Below are positions 18,169 through 25,688 of a stretch of 64,000 bases of DNA, one piece after another; position 1 is the stretch's first letter; each line of letters opens with the position of its first letter. The DNA comes from G963678445 sp963678445. GTDB taxonomy: Bacteria > Hydrogenedentota > Hydrogenedentia > Hydrogenedentales > G963678445. The DNA lies in assembly GCA_963678445.1 (NCBI GenBank), contig OY782877.1, positions 1,860,001 to 1,924,000 of the forward strand. The letters are read 5' to 3'. The translations under genes were made by a program, and so were the position numbers. A model generated the notes under the pieces. The model worked only from the letters and a program-made list of their open reading frames with translations. It ran no database searches and was not told where the DNA came from.

Positions 18169-18982
18169 AGTCCGTGTCATTCCCGTACTCCTGCTGCGCG
18201 ATTTCGGATTAGAAAAAAGCATCCAGTTCGACACCCCAAAATACGTCGGCTGCCCCATCAACGCGGCGCGCGTATTCAACGGCAAAAACGTCGACGAACT
18301 CATCCTGCTCGATATCATCGCCACCCAGGAAGGACGCGGCCCCCAAATCGACGTCGTACGCGAAATCGCCTCCGAATCCTTCATGCCCTTCAGCGTCGGC
18401 GGCGGCATCCGCTCCGTCGACATGATGTGGGAACTCCTGCAGGCAGGCGCCGACCGCGTCATCATCAACACCGCCGCCATCGAAAACCCCGCCCTCATCA
18501 CCGAAGGCGCAGAACGTTTCGGCAACCAATGCATGGTCGTTTCCCTCGACGTACGCCAGCACGAAGACGGCCGCTACGAAGTCTTTACCCATGCCGGAAA
18601 AGAAGCGACCGGCCTCGACCCCGTCGAAACCGCCCTGCGCATGCAACAGGCGGGCGCAGGCGAAATCTTCCTCACCTCAATCGACCGCGACGGCACTATG
18701 GACGGCTACGACATCCCCCTGATTCGCCAGGTAGCCGACGCATTAAGCATCCCCGTCATCGCCTGCGGCGGTGCCGGAAAAGTCGCCGATCTCGCCGACG
18801 CCGTCTACCAGGGCCACGCCTCCGCCGTCGCAGCAGGCGCCTTCTTCCTCTTTTACGGACGTCGCCGCACCGTCCTGATCACCTACCCCAAAGACGACGA
18901 ACTCTGCGCACACCTCAGCCCCGAACACGTCCGTCCCAAAGACCCAAAAGACGAAATAGACCGCGCATCCGCCCGTATTTGA
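18161..18982 (+). CDS. WbuZ/HisF2-like glycosyl-amidation barrel protein
   Basis: A 273-residue (beta-alpha)8 barrel of the HisF family. The N-terminus 'RVIPVLLLRDFGLEKS' resembles the WbuZ branch: at the position of the catalytic Asp11 of histidine-pathway HisF there is Leu, while the second catalytic Asp is kept in 'VVSLDVR'. 'SVGGGIRS' and 'ACGGAGK' are the phosphate-binding loops. The C-terminal 'GAFFLFYGRRRTVLITYP' also matches WbuZ. Such proteins serve as the ammonia conduit for an N-acetyl sugar amidotransferase (WbpG/WbuX/PseA); that partner gene is not in the window. It ends the operon. The role as amidation partner is inferred from family. Confidence 0.86.
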   Translation: MHKVRVIPVLLLRDFGLEKSIQFDTPKYVGCPINAARVFNGKNVDELILLDIIATQEGRGPQIDVVREIASESFMPFSVGGGIRSVDMMWELLQAGADRVIINTAAIENPALITEGAERFGNQCMVVSLDVRQHEDGRYEVFTHAGKEATGLDPVETALRMQQAGAGEIFLTSIDRDGTMDGYDIPLIRQVADALSIPVIACGGAGKVADLADAVYQGHASAVAAGAFFLFYGRRRTVLITYPKDDELCAHLSPEHVRPKDPKDEIDRASARI

Positions 18983-19228
18983 CCTTTCACTTTTTCTTGG
19001 GAGAGCCCTCTTTCTACAAAAAAGGAAGGCTCCCAAAAAACCCATCCAATAAAACGAGGTGGGGAAGACCCTATCCTTCCTCTGCTCATTCCCCAACGCA
19101 CCCTGGAAATGCCTGCCAACCAGCCCTCTCTGCGTTGAGAAAACATGCAATATGACTACGGAACTCCCGCGGTGCAAGCAAGACGTATACTACGTTCGCT
19201 TTCTAATCAAAGCCTAGCTATCTTCTCT
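18983..19228. other. Intergenic region after the glycan operon
   Basis: Just past the stop codon an imperfect hairpin, TTGGGAGAGCC with GGCTCCCAA (about 18998-19036), may terminate the operon, but the tail is A-rich rather than T-rich. No gene is seen. Confidence 0.4.
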
Positions 19229-19287
19229 TAAAGTTTTTTTGAAGGGGGTCTGGGGGGGACTTATTGTGAACAAAAAGTTCCCCCCAG
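19229..19287 (+). repeat. Dispersed repeat family 2 (G-rich element with hairpin), copy 1
   Basis: AAAGTTTTTTTGAAGGGGG followed by TCTGGGGGGGAC, a short loop and GTTCCCCCCAG. The last parts pair into a stem of about 10 bp. The same element occurs at 21580, 23931 and, inverted, at 42752. Here it marks the left edge of the first tandem module. Confidence 0.88.
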
Positions 19288-19560
19288 CAGTATAGCTTAC
19301 AAAAAATACGGGCACCGCTAGCACTGCGTGCACAGCTGCGCAGCTTTTTGCGGAAATCCGTACATTTTTCTGCGTGCGAAATAGAATACAATTCATTATT
19401 TTTAGCTATCGCATCAAAAAACGCATTTATCTCATTTGTTTCATTTATAAGTCTTTTTAATAAAGCTCGATACGCCCAATTTACTACGATTAATTTACTA
19501 TTCCCTACCTTATAAGGATTATTTTTCTGTTATATTTAGTTTACCTACCATAATAAGGGG
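19288..19560. other. Module 1 upstream AT-rich region
   Basis: AT-rich non-coding DNA that recurs almost base for base in module 2 (21641-21910) and in diverged form in module 3 (23989-24240). No gene is seen. Being repeated with the modules, it may contain upstream promoter elements. Confidence 0.6.
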
Positions 19561-19592
19561 TTGACAGATAGAAAAAATTTTTATAGCTTAAA
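19561..19592 (+). promoter_or_regulatory. Sigma-70 type promoter of module 1
   Basis: A perfect -35 box TTGACA at 19561 is followed 15-17 bases later by TATAGCTTAAAT. Both are kept in module 2 (21911) and, with a better -10 (TATAAATTAAAT), in diverged module 3 (24241). This conservation in rapidly diverging non-coding DNA supports a promoter about 230-330 bases before the first gene of each module. Confidence 0.75.
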
Positions 19593-19599
19593 TTCGTAG

Positions 19600-19828
19600 T
19601 TTGAGGAGGAAAGATGCCGTAAACGCAATACGCCGCCAGATGTCCTGTTCCAGTGGGCCCCTTCGGGGTGTCTGAATATTATCGATTAAACGCAGAGGTA
19701 TATTCGGAGCAGCATCCAAAACGCCGTAGTACGTTACTGATTCTTCTCCAATCAGCTACAAAAAGCTTTTCTCAAGGTGGGAAAAGCAACAAAACGGCTA
19801 TTCAAAAAGAGCAAAGGAGTCTGTAAAC
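19600..19828 (+). ncRNA. Long conserved 5' leader of module 1
   Basis: The inferred transcript has a leader of about 235 bases before the start codon. It contains a CCC-UUCG-GGG hairpin (19659-19668) and a second hairpin GCTTTTC/GAAAAGC (about 19764-19790) shortly before the ribosome binding site. Both hairpins and the block 'GATGTCC-GTTCCA' before the first one recur in the diverged module 3, so they appear to be under selection. It does not resemble any riboswitch class I know. The leader also holds a strong GAGGAGG site followed by ATG CCG TAA at 19614-19622 (modules 1 and 2 only). Confidence 0.55.
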
Positions 19829-20929
19829 ATGAAAAGGTTTATGAAAGCTACCTGCACCACTCTGGCAGTGCTCGGCCTGTGCGCCGCCTCTGCCTTCGCC
19901 ACCGACTACAACGGTGAAAAATTCAACGAAGTTGGCGGATTAACCATCGGGCCTGATGGGTCTACCGCAGCTCAAAGCAACCAACTTCGTTTTGACTCCA
20001 ATGGAAGAATCGACTTTGCTGGTCCAGAGGGAAGCTCGATCAATTTCAATGATTGGGGGAATATTATTTTTGGAGGTACGGAGACAAGCGGAATTTTCTT
20101 TGATTATAAAGGGGTTATAGGCTTCGGTCCCGAAGATATAAATGGAAACCGGAATCAGATTTATTCTGACAGCGAGAACAACTTTAACATATCTGCAGCA
20201 AACGAATTATCCCTTCGCATGGACGACTACGGTGGCGCCATAATGCTTACCAATGATGAGGCTGTATTTGCCTGTTCAACAATCGAACTAAATCCACTTC
20301 AGCTCCATGCCTCAGGCCTATTTCTCAAGCATAGCGGTATTGACAGCCTCTTTTCATATGAGACTTGTCTGTCAACAACAGAGGGTACGCTCGGTATTGG
20401 TATTAGTGAAATTTCACTACACCCTGGAGCCCAACAAGAAGCAGACGCTGACTTCAAACACGGCATCGAAATCGATGAGGAAGGCTTTATTTGGTCGTTT
20501 GTAGCGCCCTACGAATATGACGGTGCCAGCCCCAATTGGGATGATCCTGGTAGCATAGACCCGACAAAAGTTCACCGCCGTTTTACGGTTCATAATGTAT
20601 CTGCAGGAAAAAGTGGTGCCGACGGTGACCTTCCGGATGGATACGCTGCAGGTTCGGCAGGGCGCTCCGTGATGATGTTTTCCTGGAAAGAACCGCTATT
20701 TAGCTATGACTCCCTTGAAGATGAACTCGTCATGGATTTCCAAGATCCTTCCGCAGAATTGTGGTTATATGAGGAAAAAGAGGGAGAAAATGATGATGTA
20801 GATGCGCGCTTGATTGCGTTTGAAGGCCATGCGCGCCTGATGACGCAGACGGCGTCGACGGGAGCAGTGAAAGCGGAAGTGCGTGCGGAATCGGATGGCG
20901 ATGTAGTCATTCGTCTGGGCTCAAACTAA
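19829..20929 (+). CDS. Exported repeat-like protein, module gene A1
   Basis: A 366-residue protein with a signal peptide (about 1-24, cleaved after 'ASAFA'). No known domain. The body has short motifs alternating hydrophobic residues with N-G, D-G or G-P turns ('LRFDSNGRIDF', 'INFNDWGNIIFGG', 'VIGFGPEDINGN'), which suggests a beta-helix or beta-solenoid. It ends with 'AEVRAESDGDVVIRLGSN'. The C-terminal part carries a segment shared with module 3 ('PDGYAAGSAGRSVMMFSWKEP'). AAAGGAGT precedes the ATG by 8 bases. Four bases after the stop a second exported-protein frame follows. It differs from its copy A2 mainly at residues 115-152. The function is unknown. Confidence 0.8.
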   Translation: MKRFMKATCTTLAVLGLCAASAFATDYNGEKFNEVGGLTIGPDGSTAAQSNQLRFDSNGRIDFAGPEGSSINFNDWGNIIFGGTETSGIFFDYKGVIGFGPEDINGNRNQIYSDSENNFNISAANELSLRMDDYGGAIMLTNDEAVFACSTIELNPLQLHASGLFLKHSGIDSLFSYETCLSTTEGTLGIGISEISLHPGAQQEADADFKHGIEIDEEGFIWSFVAPYEYDGASPNWDDPGSIDPTKVHRRFTVHNVSAGKSGADGDLPDGYAAGSAGRSVMMFSWKEPLFSYDSLEDELVMDFQDPSAELWLYEEKEGENDDVDARLIAFEGHARLMTQTASTGAVKAEVRAESDGDVVIRLGSN

Positions 20930-20983
20930 GGTATGCGTGTCGTCACGGATATGAGTGTTGACGGATACAGAAAGGAGGTACGT

Positions 20984-21430
20984 ATGGTACCAATGCGTAT
21001 ACCGATTCGGCTGTTATGTGTGCTCGCACTGTCTTGTGCTGTTTGCATGCCCTATGCGAATGCGTCGTCGTACAAGGTGACGCGGAGTGATGATACGGCG
21101 GTATTAGAATTCTTCGCGAATGGTAACGCCACAGCCTATGGCACGGTGCAAACGAATGCAACGACGGGTCTGGTGCAGGATGAAACAAAAACGGAACTGG
21201 TCATTGAGACCGCGTCGCAAACTGTAGCGCGTCTGGATCAGACGTCGGGTGTTTTCTATCTGCGCGGGCAGGTGTCGCAGAACGTTTCGCAAACGGTGTT
21301 AAACAGCTATAAAGACAATACCTCGGGCGAGTTTATGGTGGAAGATTCGAATGACGATATCGTAGCGGTGATTGACAACAGTGGCAATCTGCTGCTCAAG
21401 GGAACCTTGCAAGTGTTGAATCAACTGTAA
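20984..21430 (+). CDS. Small exported protein, module gene B1
   Basis: A 148-residue exported protein with a signal peptide (cleaved near 'ANASS'). The mature part is about 120 residues of short beta-turn motifs ('FFANGNATAYGTV', 'FYLRGQVSQN', 'IDNSGNLLLKGTL'). These 'SGN-L-KGT' motifs recur in bacterial surface proteins with beta-rich repeats. The ATG at 20984 has AAAGGAGGT 4 bases upstream, one of the strongest ribosome binding sites in the window; an in-frame start at 20933 lacks one. It probably follows A1 on one transcript and ends at a terminator 28 bases on. Its protein is identical to B2. Confidence 0.82.
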   Translation: MVPMRIPIRLLCVLALSCAVCMPYANASSYKVTRSDDTAVLEFFANGNATAYGTVQTNATTGLVQDETKTELVIETASQTVARLDQTSGVFYLRGQVSQNVSQTVLNSYKDNTSGEFMVEDSNDDIVAVIDNSGNLLLKGTLQVLNQL

Positions 21431-21458
21431 GTTTTGCACCGTAAAGTAGGAGAGTATG

Positions 21459-21492
21459 GGGTCATGGCCTTTGCCATGGCCCTTTTTTTTTG
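21459..21492 (+). terminator. Terminator of module 1
   Basis: Stem GGGTCATGGC / GCCATGGCCC with a 4-base loop, followed by eight or nine T. Equivalent hairpins end modules 2 and 3, with stem changes that mostly keep pairing. Confidence 0.92.
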
Positions 21493-21540
21493 AGTCCGTA
21501 TGTGCTTTCCTGCGTGATATCCCAATCTCGACCACATAAG

Positions 21541-21557
21541 CCGAAGCAGCGCTTCGG
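21541..21557. repeat. Small perfect hairpin, also in module 2
   Basis: CCGAAGC-AGC-GCTTCGG, a 7-bp perfect stem; repeated at 23892-23908. It lies between the terminator and the next family 2 repeat. Confidence 0.7.
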
Positions 21558-21579
21558 AGACAGGGGCGTTGCCAGGTAA

Positions 21580-21640
21580 AAAGTTTTTTGAAGGGGGTCT
21601 GGGGGGGGGGGATTTTTTGTTCACAAAAAATCTTCCCGAG
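21580..21640 (+). repeat. Dispersed repeat family 2, copy 2
   Basis: Same element as 19229, with an uninterrupted run of 11 G and a weaker 3' arm. It lies exactly 2350 bases from copy 1 and marks the junction of modules 1 and 2. Confidence 0.88.
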
Positions 21641-21910
21641 TATAGCTTACAAAAAATACGCGCACCGCCAGCACTGCGTGCACCGCTGCGCAACTTTTTG
21701 CGGAAATCCGTACATTTTTCTGCGTGCGAAATAGAATACAATTCATTATTTTTAGCTATCGCATCAAAAAACGCATTTATCTCATTTGTTTCATTTATAA
21801 CTCTTTTTAATAAAGCTCGATACGCCCAATTTACTACGATTAATTTACTATTCCCTACCTTATAAGGATTATTTTTCTGTTATATTTAGTTTACCTACCA
21901 TAATAAGGGG

Positions 21911-21942
21911 TTGACAGATAGAAAAAATTTTTATAGCTTAAA
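21911..21942 (+). promoter_or_regulatory. Sigma-70 type promoter of module 2
   Basis: TTGACA followed by TATAGCTTAAAT, identical to module 1 and placed 2350 bases further on. Confidence 0.75.
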
Positions 21943-21949
21943 TTCGTAG

Positions 21950-22178
21950 TTTGAGGAGGAAAGATGCCGTAAACGCAATACGCCGCCAGATGTCCTGTTC
22001 CAGTGGGCCCCTTCGGGGTGTCTGAATATTATCGATTAAACGCAGAGGTATATTCGGAGCAGCATCCAAAACGCCGTAGTACGTTACTGATTCTTCTCCA
22101 ATCAGCTACAAAAAGCTTTTCTCAAGGTGGGAAAAGCAACAAAACGGCTATTCAAAAAGAGCAAAGGAGTCTGTAAAC
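21950..22178 (+). ncRNA. Long conserved 5' leader of module 2
   Basis: Identical or nearly identical to the leader at 19600-19828, including the UUCG hairpin, the start-stop mini frame ATG CCG TAA at 21964-21972 and the hairpin before the ribosome binding site. Confidence 0.55.
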
Positions 22179-23279
22179 ATGAAAAGGTTTATGAAAGCTA
22201 CCTGCACCACTCTGGCAGTGATCGGCCTGTGCGCCGCCTCTGCCTTCGCCACCGACTACAACGGCGAAAAATTCAACGAAGTCGGCGGATTAACCATCGG
22301 GCCTGATGGGTCTACCGCAGCTCAAAGCAACCAACTTCGTTTTGACTCCAATGGAAGAATCGACTTTGCTGGTCCAGAGGGAAGCTCGATCAATTTCAAT
22401 GATTGGGGGAATATTATTTTTGGAGGTACGGAGACAAGCGGAATTTTCTTTGATTATAAAGGGGTTATAGGCTTCGGTCCCGAAGATATAAATGGAAACC
22501 GGAATCAGATTTATTCTGACGGCGATAATGTCCTTAACATATCTGCAGCAAACGAATTATACCTTAGCATGGAAGGCGACGGTGGCATGATAACGCTTAC
22601 CAATGATGAGGCTATATTTGGCTGTGGAAGATTCGAACTAAATCCACTTCAGCTCCATGCCTCAGGCCTATTTCTCAAGCATAGCGGTATTGACGGCCCC
22701 TTTTCATATGAGACTTGTCTGTCAACAACAGAGGGTACGCTCGGTATTGGTATTAGTGAAATTTCACTACACCCTGGAGCCCAACAAGAAGCAGACGGTG
22801 ACTTCAAACACGGCATCGAAATCGATGAGGAAGGCTTTATTTGGTCGTTTGTAGCGCCCTACGAATATGACGGTGCCAGCCCCAATTGGGATGATCCTGG
22901 TAGCATAGACCCGACAAAAGTTCACCGCCGTTTTACGGTTCATAATGTATCTGCAGGAAAAAGTGGTGCCGACGGTGACCTTCCGGATGGATACGCTGCA
23001 GGTTCGGCAGGGCGCTCCGTGATGATGTTTTCCTGGAAAGAACCGCTATTTAGCTATGACTCCCTTGAAGATGAACTCGTCATGGATTTCCAAGATCCTT
23101 CAGCAGAATTGTGGTTATATGAGGAAAAAGAGGGAGAAGATGATGATGTAGATGCGCGCTTGATTGCGTTTGAAGGCCATGCGCGCCTGATGACGCAGAC
23201 GGCGTCGACGGGAGCAGTGAAAGCGGAAGTGCGTGCGGAATCGGATGGCGATGTGGTCATTCGTCTGGGTTCGAACTAA
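22179..23279 (+). CDS. Exported repeat-like protein, module gene A2
   Basis: A 366-residue near copy of A1 with the same signal peptide, predicted beta-rich body and C-terminus. Of about 21 amino acid differences from A1, about 16 lie in residues 115-152, where the DNA also differs at many positions; the flanks are almost unchanged. This localised divergence suggests that the segment is an exposed, variable face, or that it was exchanged by gene conversion. It shares promoter, leader and ribosome binding site with A1. The function is unknown. Confidence 0.8.
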   Translation: MKRFMKATCTTLAVIGLCAASAFATDYNGEKFNEVGGLTIGPDGSTAAQSNQLRFDSNGRIDFAGPEGSSINFNDWGNIIFGGTETSGIFFDYKGVIGFGPEDINGNRNQIYSDGDNVLNISAANELYLSMEGDGGMITLTNDEAIFGCGRFELNPLQLHASGLFLKHSGIDGPFSYETCLSTTEGTLGIGISEISLHPGAQQEADGDFKHGIEIDEEGFIWSFVAPYEYDGASPNWDDPGSIDPTKVHRRFTVHNVSAGKSGADGDLPDGYAAGSAGRSVMMFSWKEPLFSYDSLEDELVMDFQDPSAELWLYEEKEGEDDDVDARLIAFEGHARLMTQTASTGAVKAEVRAESDGDVVIRLGSN

Positions 23280-23333
23280 GGTATGCGTGTCGTCACGGAT
23301 ATGAGTGTTGACGGATACAGAAAGGAGGTACGT

Positions 23334-23780
23334 ATGGTACCAATGCGTATACCGATTCGGCTGTTATGTGTGCTCGCACTGTCTTGTGCTGTTTGCATGC
23401 CCTATGCGAATGCGTCGTCGTACAAGGTGACGCGGAGTGATGATACGGCGGTATTAGAATTCTTCGCGAATGGTAACGCCACAGCCTATGGCACGGTGCA
23501 AACGAATGCAACGACGGGTCTGGTGCAGGATGAAACAAAAACGGAACTGGTCATTGAGACCGCGTCGCAAACTGTAGCGCGTCTGGATCAGACGTCGGGT
23601 GTTTTCTATCTGCGCGGGCAGGTGTCGCAGAACGTTTCGCAAACGGTGTTAAACAGCTATAAAGACAATACCTCGGGCGAGTTTATGGTGGAAGATTCGA
23701 ATGACGATATCGTAGCGGTGATTGACAACAGTGGCAATCTGCTGCTCAAGGGAACCTTGCAAGTGTTGAATCAACTGTAA
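23334..23780 (+). CDS. Small exported protein, module gene B2
   Basis: Encodes the same 148 residues as B1, with signal peptide and beta-turn motifs, from a practically identical sequence. The start at 23334 has the same AAAGGAGGT site. Complete identity of B1 and B2, against the local divergence of A1 and A2, indicates a recent duplication with pressure or conversion acting on the A gene only. Confidence 0.82.
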   Translation: MVPMRIPIRLLCVLALSCAVCMPYANASSYKVTRSDDTAVLEFFANGNATAYGTVQTNATTGLVQDETKTELVIETASQTVARLDQTSGVFYLRGQVSQNVSQTVLNSYKDNTSGEFMVEDSNDDIVAVIDNSGNLLLKGTLQVLNQL

Positions 23781-23808
23781 GTTTTGCACCGTAACGTAGG
23801 AGAATATG

Positions 23809-23842
23809 GGGTCATGGCCTTTGGCTATGACCCTTTTTTTTT
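23809..23842 (+). terminator. Terminator of module 2
   Basis: Stem GGGTCATGGCC / GGCTATGACCC with a 3-base loop and a run of T. Compared with module 1 the 3' arm has changed while pairing is kept. Confidence 0.92.
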
Positions 23843-23930
23843 GAGTCCGTATGTGCTTTCCTGCGTGATATCCCAATCTCGACCACATAAGCCGAAGCAG
23901 CGCTTCGGGGACAGGGGCGTTGCCAGGTGA

Positions 23931-23988
23931 AAAGTTTTTTGAAGGGGGTCTGGGGGGGACTTTTTGTTCACAAAAAAACTTCCCGAGT
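23931..23988 (+). repeat. Dispersed repeat family 2, copy 3
   Basis: Same element, exactly 2350 bases after copy 2, at the junction of modules 2 and 3. The 3' arm of the hairpin is shortened as in copy 2. Confidence 0.88.
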
Positions 23989-24240
23989 ATAGCTTACAAA
24001 AAATACGCGCACAGCTGCGCAGCTTTTTTCGGAAATCCGCACCTTTTTCGAGGTATGAAATAGTAGACAATTCGTGGTTTAAATCCTTTATTTCAAAAAG
24101 CTCACAAATCGCATTTCTTGTATTTATAACCCCTTTAATCAAAACACCATACGACTAATTTCGCAACTATAAATTTACTATTACTCTTTAAAAAATAGCT
24201 TTTTTGCTGTTAAATTTGCATTACTCGCCATAATAATGGG

Positions 24241-24272
24241 TTGACAAATGAAAAAACTTCTTATAAATTAAA
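24241..24272 (+). promoter_or_regulatory. Sigma-70 type promoter of module 3
   Basis: TTGACA followed by TATAAATTAAAT. Spacer bases differ from modules 1 and 2 while the boxes are kept or improved. Confidence 0.75.
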
Positions 24273-24279
24273 TTCGTAG

Positions 24280-24611
24280 TTTGAAGTGGGAATATTCGGT
24301 ACATGCAGTACGTCTGGAGATGTCCCGTTCCAATGAAACCCTTCGGGGAGGCCGGTGTGTCGCTTACGAGCCCGACATTTCTAAAACGGCTTTTGCCGCT
24401 AAAGAGGAACAGTACGGATCATAGTATCGCCGGTGGCGCGGGCCATTTGCTTGCAGTCGCTGGACCATTTAGCACGCACACAGCCAATTTCAGAAGAGCA
24501 GTCTTCCATCTGTACGAACATGTCGCGCGCCCTTCCTGAATCAACTACAAAAAGCTCTTCTCAAGGTGGGAAAAGCACAGACAGGAAACGGGTTAAAAAA
24601 GGAGTATGAAC
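24280..24611 (+). ncRNA. Expanded 5' leader of module 3
   Basis: About 330 bases, roughly 100 longer than in modules 1 and 2. It keeps the GATGTCC/GTTCCA block, the CCC-UUCG-GGG hairpin (24339-24348) and the AAGGTGGGAAAAGC hairpin before the ribosome binding site. The extra central DNA includes 24449-24472, a fragment of dispersed repeat family 1 in inverse orientation, so the expansion probably came partly from repeat insertion. The mini frame of modules 1 and 2 is absent. Confidence 0.5.
24449..24472 (-). repeat. Dispersed repeat family 1, short fragment
   Basis: GCAGTCGCTGGACCATTTAG matches the inverted start of family 1 (CTAAAG-GGTCCAG). It lies within the leader of module 3. Confidence 0.65.
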
Positions 24612-25634
24612 ATGAAGAAGTTTATGAAAGCTACCTGCACCACCCTGGCAATGATCGGCCTCTGCGCCGGATCCGCCTTCGCTGTTGATTTCAACGGGGA
24701 TACGCTAAATGAAGTAGGTGGTATCGGCATTGGCCCCGACGCAAGTTCACCGCCCGCTGCCAACACAATTCAGTTTCAGAGCTCGACCGAAGGAACGATC
24801 GATTTCACAGACTCAGGGCTCATTCAATTCGGACCTGATATTGATGGATTTCGTACAGAAATATTGGGGGACGACACTGGGGTACTCACTATGTTTGCAC
24901 CGGATGCTGTAGAAGCACTTACACGAGAATCCTCTCTCTACACTTCCAACGATGGCTGTGTATTGTTAAACCACCACGATTGCTTTACAACCCCAACCCC
25001 TCCGCTGTATGCAGCAGGGATAATCAACAAAAAAAAGGGGGCAGAAGAGGGTCCCTTTGGTTCTGGGCCAAACACAAGCTTGATTTCAACAGAAGGAATG
25101 ATATTTGTTGGCCAAACAGATCTTCATGAAGTAAACGGCGAGGTCGTAATTGGTAAACGTCAGTTTGGTATGGACATAACAGATGATCGTTGTATTTGGA
25201 CCGGTATCGGTTTGTATGAATATGATGGACCAGAACCAGATTGGTATTCTCCAAGTACAATAGATACCACAAAAGTCCACTATCGGCCAGTGGTCCAGAA
25301 CCTCTCAGCAGGAACAAGTGGCGATCCGGAACTTCCTGATGGGTATGCCGGTGGTTCGGCAGGACGCTCTGTATACCTTTTTTCGTTTAAGGAACCGACG
25401 GTTAGCTACAATGCGACAGACGATGAATTGCTACCAGACCGTCCCTATTCTCCTTCGGCGGAACTGTGGCTGCATGAAGTGAAAGAGGGAGAGCCGGATG
25501 ATCCGGATGCGCGCTTGATTGCCTATGAAGGCGCTGCTCGGGTGATGACGAGAACGGCATCGACGGGTGCAGTAAAAGCGGAACTGCGTGCGGAATCGGA
25601 TGGCGATGTAGTCATTCGTCTGGGCTCGAACTAA
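24612..25634 (+). CDS. Exported protein, diverged module gene A3
   Basis: A 340-residue paralogue of A1 and A2. The signal peptide (MKKFMKATCTTLAMIGLC and following) and the C-terminal third ('PDGYAGGSAGRSVYLFSFKEP', 'TASTGAVKAELRAESDGD') are clearly shared; the middle has diverged freely and contains extra cysteines. By analogy with A1 the start is the ATG at 24612, 7 bases after AAGGAG; another ATG at 24606 is too close. It is the oldest of the three modules, judging by divergence in both coding and leader DNA. The function is unknown. Confidence 0.8.
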   Translation: MKKFMKATCTTLAMIGLCAGSAFAVDFNGDTLNEVGGIGIGPDASSPPAANTIQFQSSTEGTIDFTDSGLIQFGPDIDGFRTEILGDDTGVLTMFAPDAVEALTRESSLYTSNDGCVLLNHHDCFTTPTPPLYAAGIINKKKGAEEGPFGSGPNTSLISTEGMIFVGQTDLHEVNGEVVIGKRQFGMDITDDRCIWTGIGLYEYDGPEPDWYSPSTIDTTKVHYRPVVQNLSAGTSGDPELPDGYAGGSAGRSVYLFSFKEPTVSYNATDDELLPDRPYSPSAELWLHEVKEGEPDDPDARLIAYEGAARVMTRTASTGAVKAELRAESDGDVVIRLGSN

Positions 25635-25688
25635 GGTATGCGTGTCGTCATGTATATGAGTGTTGACGGATACAGAAAGGAGGTACAT

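Noticed and set aside
18209..18646. Long minus-strand frame inside the WbuZ-like gene
   Set aside because: An antisense shadow produced by the codon bias of the real gene.
17542..18982. Histidine biosynthesis genes hisH and hisF
   Set aside because: No other histidine genes nearby, Asp11 replaced, and WbuZ-like N- and C-termini; the glycan context fits better.
18998..19036. Hairpin after the glycan operon as a clear terminator
   Set aside because: The stem has a bulge and is followed by A rather than T on the plus strand; kept only as a remark.
19561..19828. Cyclic-di-GMP (GEMM) or other known riboswitch in the module leaders
   Set aside because: The conserved core bases of the classes I know are absent; only a UUCG hairpin is shared with many RNAs.
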